From positions 1 through 64,000 of the forward strand of contig BQMJ01000002.1 of assembly GCA_025991245.1 (NCBI GenBank): a DNA stretch of 64,000 bases, written 5' to 3'. The stretch's first letter is position 1. Each line of letters begins with the position of its first letter. Source of the stretch: Galdieria partita. Its lineage: Eukaryota > Rhodophyta > Bangiophyceae > Galdieriales > Galdieriaceae. This document shows, in pieces, positions 12,301 to 23,608 of the stretch. A program made the translations under genes and the position numbers. The notes beneath the pieces were generated by a model. It did no database searches and was not told where the DNA came from. It worked only from the letters and a program-made list of their open reading frames with translations.

Positions 12301-14689
12301 ACAGGAAACGAACAAACCGAACCGCGCCTTGGCTCGAATTTCTAGAAGTGCAAAGTCATAAAACTTCAAAGTTTTTTTCGTACTAAAAAGTTCTCCTCTA
12401 AATTCAACTACTTATATTTTCATAAAAAGGAACAACTTTATCCACTTCAAAACAGGTGGTAACAAAGCAACTACAGCCACAGTTGAGCAAAACAATCACG
12501 AGATTGGGCAAAATGACGTTGAAGAGTTCTCCGAGTACCGTTAAAAGTGCACACGCCATATTGTTTCATATGTACCTAGTAAAAACTTTCCAAGGGAACC
12601 TTCCACTCAAAGGTTTACCTACAATACTATTGATTCTCTAACGTTGCATTATTTGAAGAGAACCGTTGTGTTAGAGTGAGTGTCGGCATACCTGCGAGAG
12701 AAAAACCACGTCAGTGTAGTGAGATAAACTCACCTTTGTTACTTACTATGGAGATTTACTTGCTTCAAGTTGATTTGGAGAACATTGAGCTCTAGTTGAT
12801 AGGAATCATTTCAAGAAAGTATAATCTGCCACTTTCAAGAAGAAGAGCGTATTTCCCATAACTTGGAACGATTTAGTGTGCAGTTGCCAAGTTGTCATAT
12901 AGAAATTTCGTCAAGTAGAGTGAACACTTGTGCCGATAAATGTCTATCTGACCTGTTTGCAACTTGGAGGACTGTGAATTTTGTGTTACCAGTATCAAGG
13001 ACTTTTTAGACTTTTGCAGATTTGAGTTTATACACTCTGGTCGAGTATTTCAATTATCAAGAAAACGTTTAAGTACACGTTGGAAGTGACACATGTATAT
13101 AATTTGTATTTTGCCTGCAAGTATGTTGATAGAGTCCAGTCAAGTTTCTCAAACAGCTTGAATACATAGACCAAGTGTCGCATATTCTATTTTTGTATAA
13201 TTCAATTGCGAAAATAAAGAATCAGTTGTTGACTCTTTCTATTTTGTATAAGTCTATATATGAAAACTGTTCATATAGCAAAGCTTCACGACTCACATAG
13301 TAAGTATCGATGCAAGAATCTTCCCTTGTTTGTCCCTTGACAACAACAGTCACTAACGCAGATCCTCGGGACATTTCCTCCATTACATCTAGAACAGCGC
13401 AAAGTTTCAAACAATCTGTGCTTCACAAAACTCAACAATCTACCACAGAAAATTCTGGGAATACTAGAGCACTCCAAGTTGAAGAAACATAATTGAGTTG
13501 TCAAAGGTGGCTTCCCAAGACAAAGAATTGCCTACACTAGTAAACCCAACATACAAAAAAGAAAGCAGCAACTCATTGACGTACTTTTCAACCATATCTA
13601 GAGTACTTGAACACGTTCTGAAGCGAGTACCTAGGCTAACTCTCGATTCTAGTTCCCTCAGAGTTTTGCTGATCAAAAATACAGAAGCATCTACAACAGT
13701 TCTATTGAAAACCCCACTCTATGAAAACTCTCAAAGCTGCCTAGTATCCATATATACTCTAAAACGCAACGCCAAAACCCAACATTGGAAAAATATCTGT
13801 TGTACAATTTGGACATATCAACTGGTCAAGCACTCAAACAGTCATAAAGCTTCATATAATTCCAAGTCAACTAGCTCATAAATTGCAACTTTGGTGACTT
13901 CAAGTTGGTCAACGCAAGGTTGAAAGCTGCCATCATCACTCGGTTCATTCCAACCAAAGCAATTCCCAACGGATGTGGAAAGGTGATTTGAGCAACTCGT
14001 TTGTGTTCTCAACATCTTCTTTGTGAGGCTGCTGAACCTCGTTATCTTGAGATGAAAGGATTACCAAAGAAGAACAAACAAAAGATTGCCGAATTGCAAC
14101 TAATAATCGGTTAAATCCCATTAGCAGCTAAATTGTCCGTTGTAGTTGACAAGGCCATCATCACCAATTCATAGGACCTCAAGTGTGTGCAATCTTTACT
14201 CAATTTTTCTGTATACAAGAGTTGAAACTAAGGAACGAGTGGAATAATTTGGAGTGCCTTGTGCTGAAAGGCTTTTCAAGTTGGGAAAAGTGACTTTGGC
14301 AGATCCCAGTTAGGGATAGAGTCCAGCTTGCATGCAACTTTTGAAAACAGGGCATCGTTCTCAACCCAATTTCTGTCTTTTAGCAACAAAAGCGAAACGA
14401 TTTGAGCTGTTACAAGTTAATTGTACACTGATTGTTGAAGTGTTGTATGTAAAAGAGCGGATAGAGAACTTACCTTTGTAGAATTACGATAGTCACTCTT
14501 TTACTTTACCAGACAAGGTCTACAAATTTGTAAAAGTGCTTGAATCTTGCTTTCAAACTGAAAAATGCTGTGAACTTTCCATTCATTTACACTCAACCAA
14601 ACAACAAAAATGATTCGATGATTTCTGTTGGGAAATGGGCGAAGATTTGCCACATTTGAATTTCGCACTGTAGTTATGGCGGCGGAATG
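12301..14689. other. A-rich subtelomeric spacer, no supported gene
   Basis: Composition changes here: the top strand is A/C-rich rather than T-rich. The longest open frame (13,498-13,881, 127 codons) opens on TTG and shows no domain I know and no conserved partner. Overlapping frames of similar length exist on the other strand. I see nothing that supports a gene. Confidence 0.5.
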
Positions 14690-15060
14690 CTCCTCTCTCC
14701 TCTCCAGTTGGATAAGAGATTCTAAATGGTCATAAACTGACAAATAAAGGAACTGGTTGTTTGAACAAGACAAGTATCAACTCATAATGTACTTCGAGAG
14801 CTACAAAAAACCTTGATGAGTGTGACGCAAAAGAGGATTCACAACAACAATTCATAAGACTTTGTAGTATATTTGGACTTGAAATACCAAGTTACACTAC
14901 AAGACTGTATAGAGGCACGGGTTCAAACTTAAAAATAATTGGGAGCTTTTTATGCCTACTTTTTCTACAGTACTCTACACAGTAAAAAACGCGTATAAAC
15001 TTACCAGAAAACAAAGAGCAACAGTTTTCAACAAGGATCCAAGTTGAGGTTCAGCATAAA
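14690..15060. repeat. Dispersed repeat family B, copy 2
   Basis: Diverged copy of the family B repeat. It begins in a ctcctctccagttgg tract, passes through taaactgac and a tacactacaagactg segment, and ends in ccagaaaacaaagagcaacag. Indels relative to copies 1 and 3 shift every frame. Confidence 0.6.
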
Positions 15061-17164
15061 CTTGGACTAAAGAAAACTATTTTTCAAGCTTTATGGAACT
15101 CAAGTTTCAAGTCATTGAAAGTTTACGACCAATACTAGCAGGTCTTGAATGGGCAAAGTTTGGTCTTGAAGAGTTTCTCATTCGAACCCACTGTTTGACG
15201 CTTTGGGCGTCTTTGTCTAAACTTATCGTTTTGCTTTGAGGCAGCATCATTCCATTGAAGAGGAATTATTTTACTTTGTTCACTTAATCTTGAATCTTTA
15301 CACATCACAATGCTACTCTCCAACAAAATGAATTGAGTAAATACGTAGCTCCTTTTTTTGCTTCTATGCTTGAATTGTTCTTGTGATTCAAAACTCATCT
15401 GTCTATGGTTACAATTCCACTATATTTGTATCCATCTGGGAAATTATGTCGGACGAATTTGAGTCGAAACCCAATTCTTCTTTATAGGGATGTTTCGAAT
15501 CCATTTTACATAGAAAAATGTTTTAAATTGTCGATTGCCAAATTCATTCAAGTTGAATCATTTCTGTAAGCTCCAAGTATTCTCTATTGCTTTCAGTTGA
15601 TGGACATTAAAATGGCTATGATGAAGATAATGATGGCTATCACGCTGGTAGTCTTCTTGAATTCCTTAAAAAATGAACTTTGAGTTTTGGTTGAAAATTT
15701 TTAAGCCTCATCTTATCTATTCTCAACAGGGTACAACTTAGAATCACTTGGTCGGCTTCTCAATGTGTACTCTTACGACATAACTTTATTGTTCAATTTT
15801 TATTTTTTAAGAATAATTGAATTGAGATATTCTTCGTCAGATGGGCTTTTTTGTTCATATATTAGAAAGCAGTTGATTTTTTGTTCCTGTTTTTTCTATT
15901 ACTACTGTCTTTCTTCCTTCTGTGTTTAGACATAAAGTTGGATTATAATTTGAATCCAATTGTTACTTAGTGGCTTCTCCTTGTATAGTATGATGATCTC
16001 TATTGTGCAATCTCTTGGCCTTTTTTGTTGTTACTTTTTGCGACTTTTCACTATTCGAGGAATACAAATGAATCTATTCTCTTTCTGTTCCATATTCTCT
16101 TACACACTAATAAAGTTTCAAAGTTTTGCTAAAAAAAGTTTTAAGACGAGAAGAGTTTCAATGACACATGAAATAGAATGAAAAAATAGCAGTTAAATGT
16201 TTACCTTTTGAGTATACAAAGTCCTAAAAACCAACAACTTTCTTTAGAATTCTTGATCTTCCGAGCAAAATTCATCAATCAATAGAATAATTCAGGAAAT
16301 TCTCTTTGAGTAGTATCTACTTGAACGAGTCATCTTTCTTTTACCATGTTCATTTCTTTGCAATCAATCTATACATATAGTGAATATCGATAAAAAGAAC
16401 TGAAATGAAAAGATAGAGCATGTGTGATATACCAAACTCAATGAATCTTGTTTGAAATTCGGATTCAAACTATTTCCCAAAGGAGCCTTACAATATGGGT
16501 ATGACCTCTAATTTGATATATACTTGGACAATCCTTTTTATTTCGTCTCATTCATTGAATCCTTTACTAGAAAACTTGCTTCGAATACAACATTTTTCGA
16601 GATCTCTGCACTTTGTCGAGTCAACATACACTGGTCTACCTTATCATACTGTTCAAGGTTTGTTCTCGTAGCGAATACTTCTTCCTTTGCTTTGGTCTTG
16701 AAAATACTTTGGATATATATCAAACGATCCATTTAGTTTGCTTTTATGTTCTCTCCAATATAAATAAAATAAATCTTTCCATAAGTAAGTATTTACACTA
16801 TCTCAGGTTAAAAGGAGTCGACAATGTTATTATTCCAGAAATCCTCTTTAACACTATTCTTATCTATAGAACAAAGAATGCTATGGCAATTCTTTCCAAA
16901 AAGCTCCCTCTTTCCCCAATCGTTGCACATCCTCTCGCTTGACAAAGCTTCTCCAGACATTCGTTTCTTCTTTCCAATTCTGGCTTTGAAATGACCAAAG
17001 ATGAACTCTTGGTCTTTTGCACTCCAAGTGCTATCCTCCGGTAAAGGCAATAAGGAAATAAGCAAAAATGGCACAAAGACTTTTTGTACGATCAAATTGA
17101 GTCTAATTGTGCTTTTTGCAGAGCAGGAGTAGGAGTAGCTTTTGAAGTTCGCAGCCCAGTTTTC
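15061..17164. other. Subtelomeric spacer, no supported gene
   Basis: Mixed composition, T-rich around 15.4-16.1 kb and A-rich after 16.2 kb. The block 15,715-15,930 is a diverged copy of 6,470-6,700. A 95-codon frame on the minus strand (16,808-17,095) opens on a non-ATG codon and resembles nothing I recognise; it could be a decayed exon. No RNA gene seen. Confidence 0.5.
15715..15930. repeat. Dispersed repeat, copy 2 (related to 6.47-6.70 kb)
   Basis: Carries ctattctcaa, aagaataattgaatt and tactactgtct in the same order and spacing as the copy near 6.5 kb. Same orientation, diverged. Confidence 0.55.
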
Positions 17165-17580
17165 AAGGGCAGTCTCTTCTCTCCGATTGGAAAGTCAGAC
17201 CTTTACTAGACACGAACTGACGAATAAGAAACCCGCAGGATGTCCAATCAACACAGAATCAATTTCCAATGTTGCTAAAGACCTCGATGACTGAAGTAAA
17301 AACGAGGATTCTTAACAACATTACAAGACATGGACAAGGGACAAGTATTCAAACTCAAAGACAAGTAGGAGCCTCATTACCTAGGCGATTTTTCACGATA
17401 TTACAGATATTATATACCTTCATACAGACCAAGACATAAGGATCAACAGTTCTCAAAGTGGTTCTAAGCTGCAAACTACATACATTGGGACTGAAAATGT
17501 ACCTTTAAGTGCCACATAAAGCTCAAGGTTAAAGCCCAGTCATTGAAGGCTAAGGCCAAACGAATAAACGGTTTCAAGAA
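17165..17580. repeat. Dispersed repeat family B, copy 3
   Basis: Starts in tctcttctctccgattgg, continues through gaactgacgaataag and gtattcaaactcaaagac, and contains cagaccaagacataaggatc, which matches cagaccagaaactaaagatt in copy 1. It ends about 480 bp before the first large ATPase gene, so the repeat family reaches right up to that gene. Confidence 0.6.
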
Positions 17581-18058
17581 TACTCAAAAAGAATCAAACA
17601 CTTCTATATGCAATTTTCAGAAGATTTCTTGTCAAAATTCGAACAAGAAAAATTCTGTAAAGAAACTTTAAAAAGGGTATCAGTAAAGCTACTTAGCCAT
17701 TATTTCTGCAACCACAACAATGAAACTATTGAGAGAAGCCAATAAGGACGTGCGTTGGCTATCCTTGGAAGTTACAAATCGTATAGTTTCTTAGCGAAAG
17801 GTTAGCCAAGTTTTTAGAAAGCTTTATTGAAAAAGAGCTTAAGCAAAATAGTGCTAAATAGAATTGAATAGAGAAAACCAAATGTATTTCATAAAATAAA
17901 ACATATGCGAGGTAGTTTATAACTCTTCCAATACCAAAGCAAGTTTTTTTTTTAGATTTTTTTTATCTTTTCCTAATCGAGAAATTCTTTGAAGCCTAGT
18001 AAGTAAATCATTTATCAGCAAACACCGTCGATCACATTGTTCCCTATTTTGTTTGGCG
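17581..18058. other. Upstream region of the first ATPase gene
   Basis: About 480 bp between the last repeat copy and the ATPase start codon. It is AT-rich with poly-T runs near 17,945-17,965. I see no clear TATA box or small gene. The promoter of the downstream gene should lie here. Confidence 0.4.
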
Positions 18059-20161
18059 ATGATGTTCGGTGATAAGTGGGTTCCTCGTGACACGTTCAAG
18101 CCTGGTTTTGTAGATCGTGAAGAGGATGTGTACCGCGTTACAGAAGAACTTTACGAACTTCAAGAAAGCCGAAAACAACTTAGCGGTCGATCAAACAGTT
18201 CCTATTACCGTTTGACGATCCCATTTTCGCCTCATATGTTTGGATCCGGCAAGACTACTTTTTGTGTTAACTATTTGGAGTTGATACGGAGGTTTAGTGA
18301 AACTTCCCTTGCGTCTTTTGCTTCCAACTCTTCCAAGAAAGAGTTTTTAGATAAGTTGAAAACTTCCACCCTTTTGTACGTGGACTTGAGAGACCTCGAA
18401 CAAACCGACCCTGAGGAAAGAAGTCTAAAATGGGCAATCTACTACTTGATGGTCAAGAACGCCTGCTCTCGAATTGGTGTTCCAGTTATGCGAAAGAGAC
18501 AAGCCTTCGAAACTGTGGAAATGGAACCCTCAAATCTAGTAGCACTGTTGCGAGATAAATTAAACATTCCTACCAATCAATATCTTCTTGTGGTGTTTGA
18601 TGAGATTGGTGCTCTAGACGAAAGTTACGGTGAATTTGATTTCAGACGGACCCAAAATGGTAAAGTTTTTCCATACAACGACTTCTTTCGTATTCTTTGG
18701 GAACTCTGTCTAGAGGACAATCTATTCTTTATTGTTGTTGGGAAAAGCGAGGGTTTAAGAATTAAGAATTCTGTGGCTTTTGGACCAAGGGTGTTGCTAC
18801 ACTTTATTTCGTTATCACCTTTAAGCTCTTCCAATATCGTTGAATTCCTTGAAAAGAGCCATCTCAAAGGACAGGTTCAATATCGAGTTTGTGATATTCT
18901 ATGTAGTTCTTCGTTTTCAGTAAATGAATTGGCAGAGGCACTATTGGGTTCTACCGGTGGAGTCCCTGGTTTGCTTACACGTGCAGTGAATATGCTTTTG
19001 AATTTTGTACAAACAAGAGGACAGCCTTTTATGTTGAAAGATCAATGTCTATCATGTATGACTGAGGATGGTTTCCAAAGAATCTGTGCTGAACCGTTTA
19101 TACAACACATATCAACTTCAGACGAGGACAAAAAGACTGAATTTGGCATATTATTGATGATGGCTCTGTTTCATATACCTTTCAAAGTATACGATGAACT
19201 AAACTCGGAATCTTATTTGTTTGACGCAGTTAACGAAATGGGACTCTATCGATATCCTATTGATCAGGATACTTTTCAAGTGCTGATTCCAAAAGTTTTC
19301 GTTGGAAATTTTGAGTATCTATCATATCTCTCGTTATTGGAAAAGATACTTCTTGGATCACTCAAATTAGAGCCAGTTGATTCTTTCTTTTCTTCAAAGT
19401 GTCGAGTATTTGAAGGAATTGTTGCTATCCGACTTATTTTGATGCTTTCGTCCAAAGTACGAAATGAGTTTAGGGAGTTGTTATGTCAGTTATCCGCCGT
19501 ATTTAAAGAAATGAAACTTCCTATCAGGGAACCTTTACCTCTTGATTACATGAGATCTGTTGGTGTTTCTGAATCAAGGAGTGAATCAAATAAGAAACAG
19601 AAAACTTATGAAAGTAATGAATGGAACAAGATTATTCACGAAGCACTTTGTTTTGACAAGGTCTATATTCCAGTAGACATCAATTCGCATAGTCCTGATA
19701 TTATATTCAAATTGCAATCTCCCGTTGATTCTAAAGTTCTTATTGTGGGAGTTGCTTGCAAAGGTCGTTGGAATTCTGAACGAATTGGCTGGTCAGATAT
19801 TATTGAAGAAGCTAAAAAGTTTCTTGTTCCTATTCATGACCAAGTTTTATCCAACGCACCTGATAAGAATCATTGTATGCTTATTGTAGTTAGTACAAAA
19901 TTGGCATTCAATGTTTCACGTGAGTTGGGTGATCAAAGTCGTTGTTACAGTAGTGGAATGTCTATTGAAAGTGAATCTTTTACGATTCCTTCCAATTGTG
20001 AACTTGTTATTCTTTGTGAAAGAGATGTAGAAATGCTCATTGACAAAGAAATATTGAATGGACTTGAAAGAGCATTCTCTTCCACTGATCGTCCCCTTTT
20101 TGGGGATTTTGGACCCGACTTACTTCGAAGAGTTCGTCACAGTTTCTTAAGTTGGCAATAG
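18059..20161 (+). CDS. STAND/archaeal-type ATPase with C-terminal nuclease-like domain
   Basis: Intronless gene of 700 codons; the frame is open from 18,053 but the first ATG is at 18,059. The N-terminus carries a FVDREEDV segment like the F-x-x-RE entry motif of archaeal-type ATPases. A Walker A loop MFGSGKTTF has its Lys near residue 65; Walker B LLVVFDEIG has Asp-Glu near 181-182. FFIVVGKSEG follows, then STGGVPG near 298, typical of STAND-clade ATPases. The C-terminal part (about 530-640) has a SPDIIF strand, an Asp near 547 and a Lys near 568 in VACKG, consistent with a restriction-endonuclease-like fold, although the motif is not canonical and activity is uncertain. The 26.5 kb gene is a clear paralogue. 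ATPase coupled to a DNA-acting domain is inferred. No signal or transit peptide is evident. Confidence 0.85.
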   Translation: MMFGDKWVPRDTFKPGFVDREEDVYRVTEELYELQESRKQLSGRSNSSYYRLTIPFSPHMFGSGKTTFCVNYLELIRRFSETSLASFASNSSKKEFLDKLKTSTLLYVDLRDLEQTDPEERSLKWAIYYLMVKNACSRIGVPVMRKRQAFETVEMEPSNLVALLRDKLNIPTNQYLLVVFDEIGALDESYGEFDFRRTQNGKVFPYNDFFRILWELCLEDNLFFIVVGKSEGLRIKNSVAFGPRVLLHFISLSPLSSSNIVEFLEKSHLKGQVQYRVCDILCSSSFSVNELAEALLGSTGGVPGLLTRAVNMLLNFVQTRGQPFMLKDQCLSCMTEDGFQRICAEPFIQHISTSDEDKKTEFGILLMMALFHIPFKVYDELNSESYLFDAVNEMGLYRYPIDQDTFQVLIPKVFVGNFEYLSYLSLLEKILLGSLKLEPVDSFFSSKCRVFEGIVAIRLILMLSSKVRNEFRELLCQLSAVFKEMKLPIREPLPLDYMRSVGVSESRSESNKKQKTYESNEWNKIIHEALCFDKVYIPVDINSHSPDIIFKLQSPVDSKVLIVGVACKGRWNSERIGWSDIIEEAKKFLVPIHDQVLSNAPDKNHCMLIVVSTKLAFNVSRELGDQSRCYSSGMSIESESFTIPSNCELVILCERDVEMLIDKEILNGLERAFSSTDRPLFGDFGPDLLRRVRHSFLSWQ

Positions 20162-20498
20162 AGTTTGAATTCGTATATTCAATTGTTCATTCGGTAATCT
20201 CTCTGGAACATTTGAATTAAATATGTTTGAAATGTACTAGTGGTATTCTAAAGTATGTGATGATTGTCATAGAACAGTGTCGAAAGTCATCTAATGACCT
20301 ACATCACTTGTCATTCTTTTTCACAGATTGTTTCACTCAAAAAGTGTATGTATAAGAAAAATATTAACTGTTTACTTTTCTTACCACGAGAACATAGCTT
20401 AGAATATTGTTATCTTTATGCTACTTGCAAATACATTGTCAGAGACCATATTGAGTTTGATCATTCATATCTTTGCAATTGACAACGCTGTTTGAATG
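20162..20498. other. Spacer downstream of the first ATPase gene
   Basis: AT-rich spacer holding the 3' end of the ATPase transcript. A 62-codon open frame at 20,294-20,482 has low-complexity composition and no homologue I recognise. Nothing else seen. Confidence 0.4.
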
Positions 20499-20540
20499 AT
20501 GTCCAACTGGTGTAACCATCAAAGGGGACTAGTTGGACAT
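20499..20540. repeat. Perfect 10-bp inverted repeat with 22-bp loop
   Basis: ATGTCCAACT at 20,499-20,508 is followed by its exact reverse complement AGTTGGACAT at 20,531-20,540. It sits at the left edge of the duplicated ~350 bp segment. It could form a hairpin in RNA or mark the edge of a mobilised segment. There is no poly-T tract typical of a Pol III terminator beside it. Confidence 0.6.
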
Positions 20541-20880
20541 TCTGGAGCTGTCAACTTATAGTTTCGTTTTATTTGACTCAAAAATCCGAGAAGAAAATGT
20601 GGAAGGTAAGATATAGTTTATTCCAAGAAGGAATGGAAAATATTCTACAAGCTATGCATGTAATTGGATTGAATGAATGCTCCAAGAGAATATCGATCGT
20701 ATTTTTCAAGAAGAAAGATACGCACGCCTTTTTAGAGAAAATTATGCAAAGTTGTGACGGAATCATAGATACCGGTTGATCATGAATCCGGACCAAATGA
20801 TATACGCAACTTGATAGTCATTTAAAAATGAATCAATGGATGTTTTAGCACTCAATCAATCATTTATTATAAGCTACCCA
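20541..20880 (+). repeat. Duplicated segment, copy 1 (partner at 25.04-25.40 kb)
   Basis: This segment matches 25,040-25,400 in direct orientation, with shared blocks agaaaatgtggaaggtaag, ggattgaatgaatgctcc, aagatacgcacgcc and cggaatcatagata. The two copies bracket the second ATPase gene. Within it a 26-codon frame beginning at the ATG of aatgaATGCTCC is kept in both copies: MLQENID.. here and MLLEDID.. in the partner, sharing FQEERYARL, with the stop at the same place (TGA here, TAA there). It may be a terminal exon of a duplicated gene rather than a gene by itself. Confidence 0.75.
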
Positions 20881-20941
20881 AGACTAACTCGTAATCATAA
20901 CAACGTTTGACATTTTACCTTTAAAGTCTTCAAATTGTTAT

Positions 20942-21202
20942 TCAAACAATTTCTTGGAAATATGTTAGGTCCTTTGCTTTTACAGAATGACATTTCGTAC
21001 AACTCGACCTTGGTTGTTTTATAGTTTGTTGACCTACTGTTGTTTCAAAACTCTTGTATATATTGTCTTGAGATGATATCGCTCCATGTGAGTGTTGTCT
21101 GAGAAGAAACAGTTTCTCTTCAATGACTTGCAAATTGGTGTTTAGTTCAAATGAATTCATTCTATGGATGTCTTGAAGAGCAGTATTTTTACTTATTGTC
21201 AC
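20942..21202 (-). CDS. Possible exon of an unrecognised minus-strand gene
   Basis: An 86-codon open frame on the minus strand with protein-like composition, including an amphipathic stretch (VIEEKLFLLRQ) and a Cys pair in SSCTKCHS. It opens on GTG, and immediately upstream the minus strand reads tttgctttcttaag, a plausible 3' splice site, so this is more likely a terminal exon than a complete gene. I could not place the upstream exon with confidence; a candidate ATG (MYLSGLFSDD) exists around 21,340. No family recognised. Confidence 0.3.
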   Translation of the reverse strand: MTISKNTALQDIHRMNSFELNTNLQVIEEKLFLLRQHSHGAISSQDNIYKSFETTVGQQTIKQPRSSCTKCHSVKAKDLTYFQEIV

Positions 21203-21918
21203 TTAAGAAAGCAAAACAAATTGAGCCTGACGGAAAAAGGCTTTAAATGAAAATCCCTTTTGGTAAATAGTTAAAACTTGCCATATATATAGTGCGTCAA
21301 CATTTTTTGGAAAGCAAAGCAATCATCTGAAAATAAACCAGACAAATACATTGTAAACGACTCTTATTGAGACGATTAACTGTATGAGAGTATCAGACAA
21401 ACCAATTCTGGGTAAGTTGAAAGCATATTTTTCATCAGAAAGATTCAAAGTTTGTGTTAGAAATGCTTATCGACTATATGCAAGGGAGTCGTTTCTATCT
21501 TAGCATACGATGCACTTTGGCAACTTTCGTAAACAATGAACAACTGTCAAGGATACTCCTAGAATGCTGTATATAGTTATTATCAAGACATAAAAATTGA
21601 ATAAGTAACAACGTGCTTTTGCAAACTTTACAACATTCTAAACATGGTAACTAAGAGAAGGCAGTACAATATTTCTCTTTGAAACAGCAAGTCAAACACC
21701 ATCAATAGTGGGAAATAAAATTACTCAAATTGTAGCTTTCACTTGTTCGTTGAAAGACACTTTTTCTAATCAAACATACTTAGTTTAAACTTTGTAAAAC
21801 TTTTAGGGTTTTCTTTGTTTGCAAACAACAATTCAGTAGACAATGACTATATCATTATTGATTGGCTTTAGAGCAATCGTCCATCCAGCCGGGTTTCGAG
21901 ATTGTGAGATAACGTTGG
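21203..21918. other. Spacer upstream of the second ATPase gene
   Basis: About 700 bp of AT-rich sequence with a TATA-like tatatatag near 21,285. It could hold upstream exons of the minus-strand frame at 20.9-21.2 kb and the promoter of the plus-strand ATPase. Nothing else is supported. Confidence 0.35.
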
Positions 21919-23582
21919 ATGGTTGCAATGCTTGTTGGTTGCTTTGCTTTTTCGTTTCATTCTACATGTCTTTCCCCAGCCAATGTTCAGTATCCATTCG
22001 AAACTAAGGTGTGTTTTGGAACCAAAGAGTGTCATTTATGGAATAGAAGCTTTACAAAGGCGTTGTCTTGTTTTGACAAGAAGCGTTCTAATTTTGGTCG
22101 TCGAAGAGTTATTCTTGCCTCAATCATAAATGGTCGTGACAGGGACAGTGAAAGATATGTTGACTTCAGAGAGATATTTGTACAAGACGATGTTAAAATT
22201 GACGAAAAGTTTAGCAACGTATGGTTGACAAACTTGCCTTATCTTCAACAAGAGTGTTTGTTCAAAACTGTTGCGTCAGTTCTTGGAGAAAAAATACAAG
22301 TAGGAGGTAAAGTTTTCAAAGTTGGAGAAGAAACTTTTGAAGACGTTGCACCGTTGCTTGTTCCCAAGAAGTTTCCCGAAGATTTTCCAGTTCAGCCAAG
22401 TCCTGGTAATATTTCGAGAATCTTTCTGAGACGAGAGTTTATCAAGAGGTGGAATAGACACATTGAAAGTCTTGATGCAAAAGGTTGCAGTCCTCCACCC
22501 CAGCAGATCATAGTTTCTGCAGCTAGTGGTCTAGGAAAGAGCGTAGAGCTCTATATGGCGGCTGTGTTTTCAAGGCATTGCAGGATTCCCCTGCAGTATA
22601 TTGGAAACGCAGAGGCGTGGTTGAAGAACTGTAGCAACATCTCTCAAATGGTTTCCCGTTACTTGAAAATGTTGCTTTTTATGAATGCAGACATTTTAGA
22701 AGAAATGCCAAGTTTCAAGTCATCTTGGTATCGTTCTTTGAATGGTGCCCCCCTTAAAGATGTCATTTATTTTGCCATGAAAGAGAAAGATCTGAATCTA
22801 GCGTTTGCTATTCGTCGTGTTATGATGGGGCTTGCACCACGCAATATGTTAATTGTTGATGAACATAATGCGTTTTGGAGCGAGTTTGGTCGTAACATAA
22901 ATAGATGGCCGGATTTTTTCCAGTTTTACACTGAGTTTGAAGTGATGAAAACAGTAAGTCATGGTTCTCTCTTGTTTTATGATGACTTTTTTATTTACTT
23001 GAATAGCCTTATTGTGGAGTTCTTCTTGCAGGTTCACAGCATCATCAATTTGAAGATAATTTGCGCAGTGGTTATAGTAAGGTCAAACACTATTTGGAGC
23101 CTTTAAGTTTCAAAGAATTTGACTTGTGGGAAGCTTTACCTGATTATCCCTCCATTCTTCGTGAAAATTCAGATGAAATCGTCGAACTTACTGGGTTGGT
23201 GCCTAGAATGATAGCTAAAATGGTAGCTTTGGCCAACGATCATCCTGATGCTAGTTTTGAAGATTTGAGGGTTGAATTCACCGCAAAAGTGTATTGTGAA
23301 ATGATAAGAAGGCATAATGACTATCTCGATGGACTTAGCTCTGAAAGAGAAAAGAGAAATTTTGATTCGATGCTTTATAAGCTATTCATGGATAGAACTA
23401 AACCCAACATTACTATTGCAGACGGAGCATATATTAGTCGAGGTTTATTAGTTGTAGTGGATCGCATCTACTTACGCTTTTATAATAGCGTTGCACGCGA
23501 CATCTTGTTATCCTCTTTCCGTGAAAGATATGCTTCTGAGAAGTACTTGGCTGAACTTGCTGAACGTTATCGAAATGGATAG
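21919..23582 (+). CDS. P-loop NTPase of RHS/Crinkler-like type, two exons
   Basis: Exon 1 is 21,919-22,953 and exon 2 is 23,040-23,582. The intron is 86 nt, GTAAGT to TTCACAG; an AG eight bases earlier would shift the frame into a stop. The product is about 525 residues. The first ~70 residues (Cys/Ser/Phe-rich, then basic NFGRRR) look like an organelle presequence or a variable header. Further on come LRREFIKRW, a Walker A loop AASGLGKS (Lys near 207), a Walker B NMLIVDEHN (Asp-Glu near 314) and TGLVPRMI in exon 2, at the place where RHS/Crinkler ATPases carry a G-x-PR motif. It is not a close paralogue of the flanking ATPases, and I see no nuclease domain at its C-terminus. Function unknown. 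Confidence 0.75.
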
Positions 23583-23608
23583 AGAATAAAGGGTCAAACT
23601 TTTGAAGA

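Noticed and set aside
13498-13881. 127-codon plus-strand open frame
   Set aside because: Overlapping frames on the other strand are of similar length, and the product is Ser/Lys-rich without features. Not supported as a gene.
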